Below are positions 5,330 through 5,391 of a DNA stretch of 5,391 nt, in pieces. Under the pieces are notes generated by a model. The model was not told the origin of the DNA. It searched no databases and worked only from the letters and a program-made list of their open reading frames with translations. The DNA is from CAZGSG01 sp964528095. Its GTDB lineage: Bacteria; Bacteroidota; Bacteroidia; Chitinophagales; Chitinophagaceae. The first letter of the stretch is position 1. Each line of letters opens with the position of its first letter. The stretch lies in assembly GCA_964528095.1 (NCBI GenBank), contig CAZGSG010000385.1, positions 1-5,391 on the forward strand, in the 5' to 3' direction. The position numbers were made by a program, and so were the translations under genes.

Positions 5330-5391
5330 TTATGGCAAACTGATATAGTGCAACCCGCTCTCATAGTCCCGCTCCAGCGCCTCGATCACTT
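5330..5391 (-). CDS. C-terminal end of an unidentified protein
   Basis: One minus-strand frame is open from the window edge to a TAA at 5332-5330 and encodes VIEALERDYESGLHYISLP as its last 19 residues. The other two minus-strand frames hit stops within this segment, and GC content is clearly higher than in the adjoining AT-rich gap, with G or C at most third positions, which suggests coding. The amphipathic, glutamate-rich tail is not enough to name a family. It points the same way as the MFS gene, 96 bases upstream of its ATG. Confidence 0.5.
   Translation of the reverse strand, partial: VIEALERDYESGLHYISLP

Overview
The window looks like ordinary chromosome from a member of the Bacteroidota, most likely a Chitinophagaceae-type soil bacterium. 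The reasons are the TAnnTTTG-type promoter cores, the lack of clear Shine-Dalgarno sequences, the moderate GC content with AT-rich gaps, and the style of the proteins (GcvP, an AGMO-like desaturase, a CxxCxxCC protein, an EntS-like exporter). The genus is inferred, not shown. I see no insertion sequence, phage gene, CRISPR array, tRNA or rRNA.

Left part (1-1292): the 5' end of gcvP (glycine cleavage P-protein) runs leftward off the window edge. Upstream of it is a 338-base gap with a probable gcvP promoter and a short AT-rich direct repeat. Next, also leftward, is a small manganese-type cupin of the (R)-mandelonitrile-lyase-like group.

Middle (1293-3004): a membrane di-iron hydroxylase of the sterol desaturase/fatty acid hydroxylase superfamily points left. 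Across a gap of about 50 bases, a cysteine-rich YkgJ/UPF0153-type protein points right. The 260-base gap after it lies between convergent genes and holds several hairpins, one inside a sequence that resembles a dispersed intergenic repeat of Bacteroidota.

Right part (3005-5391): an exported (Tat-type signal) metallo-beta-lactamase-fold hydrolase and a 12-TM major facilitator exporter of the EntS/MFS_3 type lie head to tail on the minus strand, 75 bases apart, with the exporter upstream. The last 62 bases hold the C-terminal end of another minus-strand gene that I cannot name.

The genes do not add up to one evident pathway. gcvP is one-carbon/glycine metabolism. The cupin and desaturase could share a transcript, as could the exporter and the MBL hydrolase, but no substrate is shown for either pair. 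I found no convincing undescribed multi-gene system. The points most worth a second look are the near-leaderless promoter placement before two genes (which settles their start codons), the AGMO-like histidine spacing of the desaturase, the exporter/exported-hydrolase pair, and the structured gap at 2745-3004.
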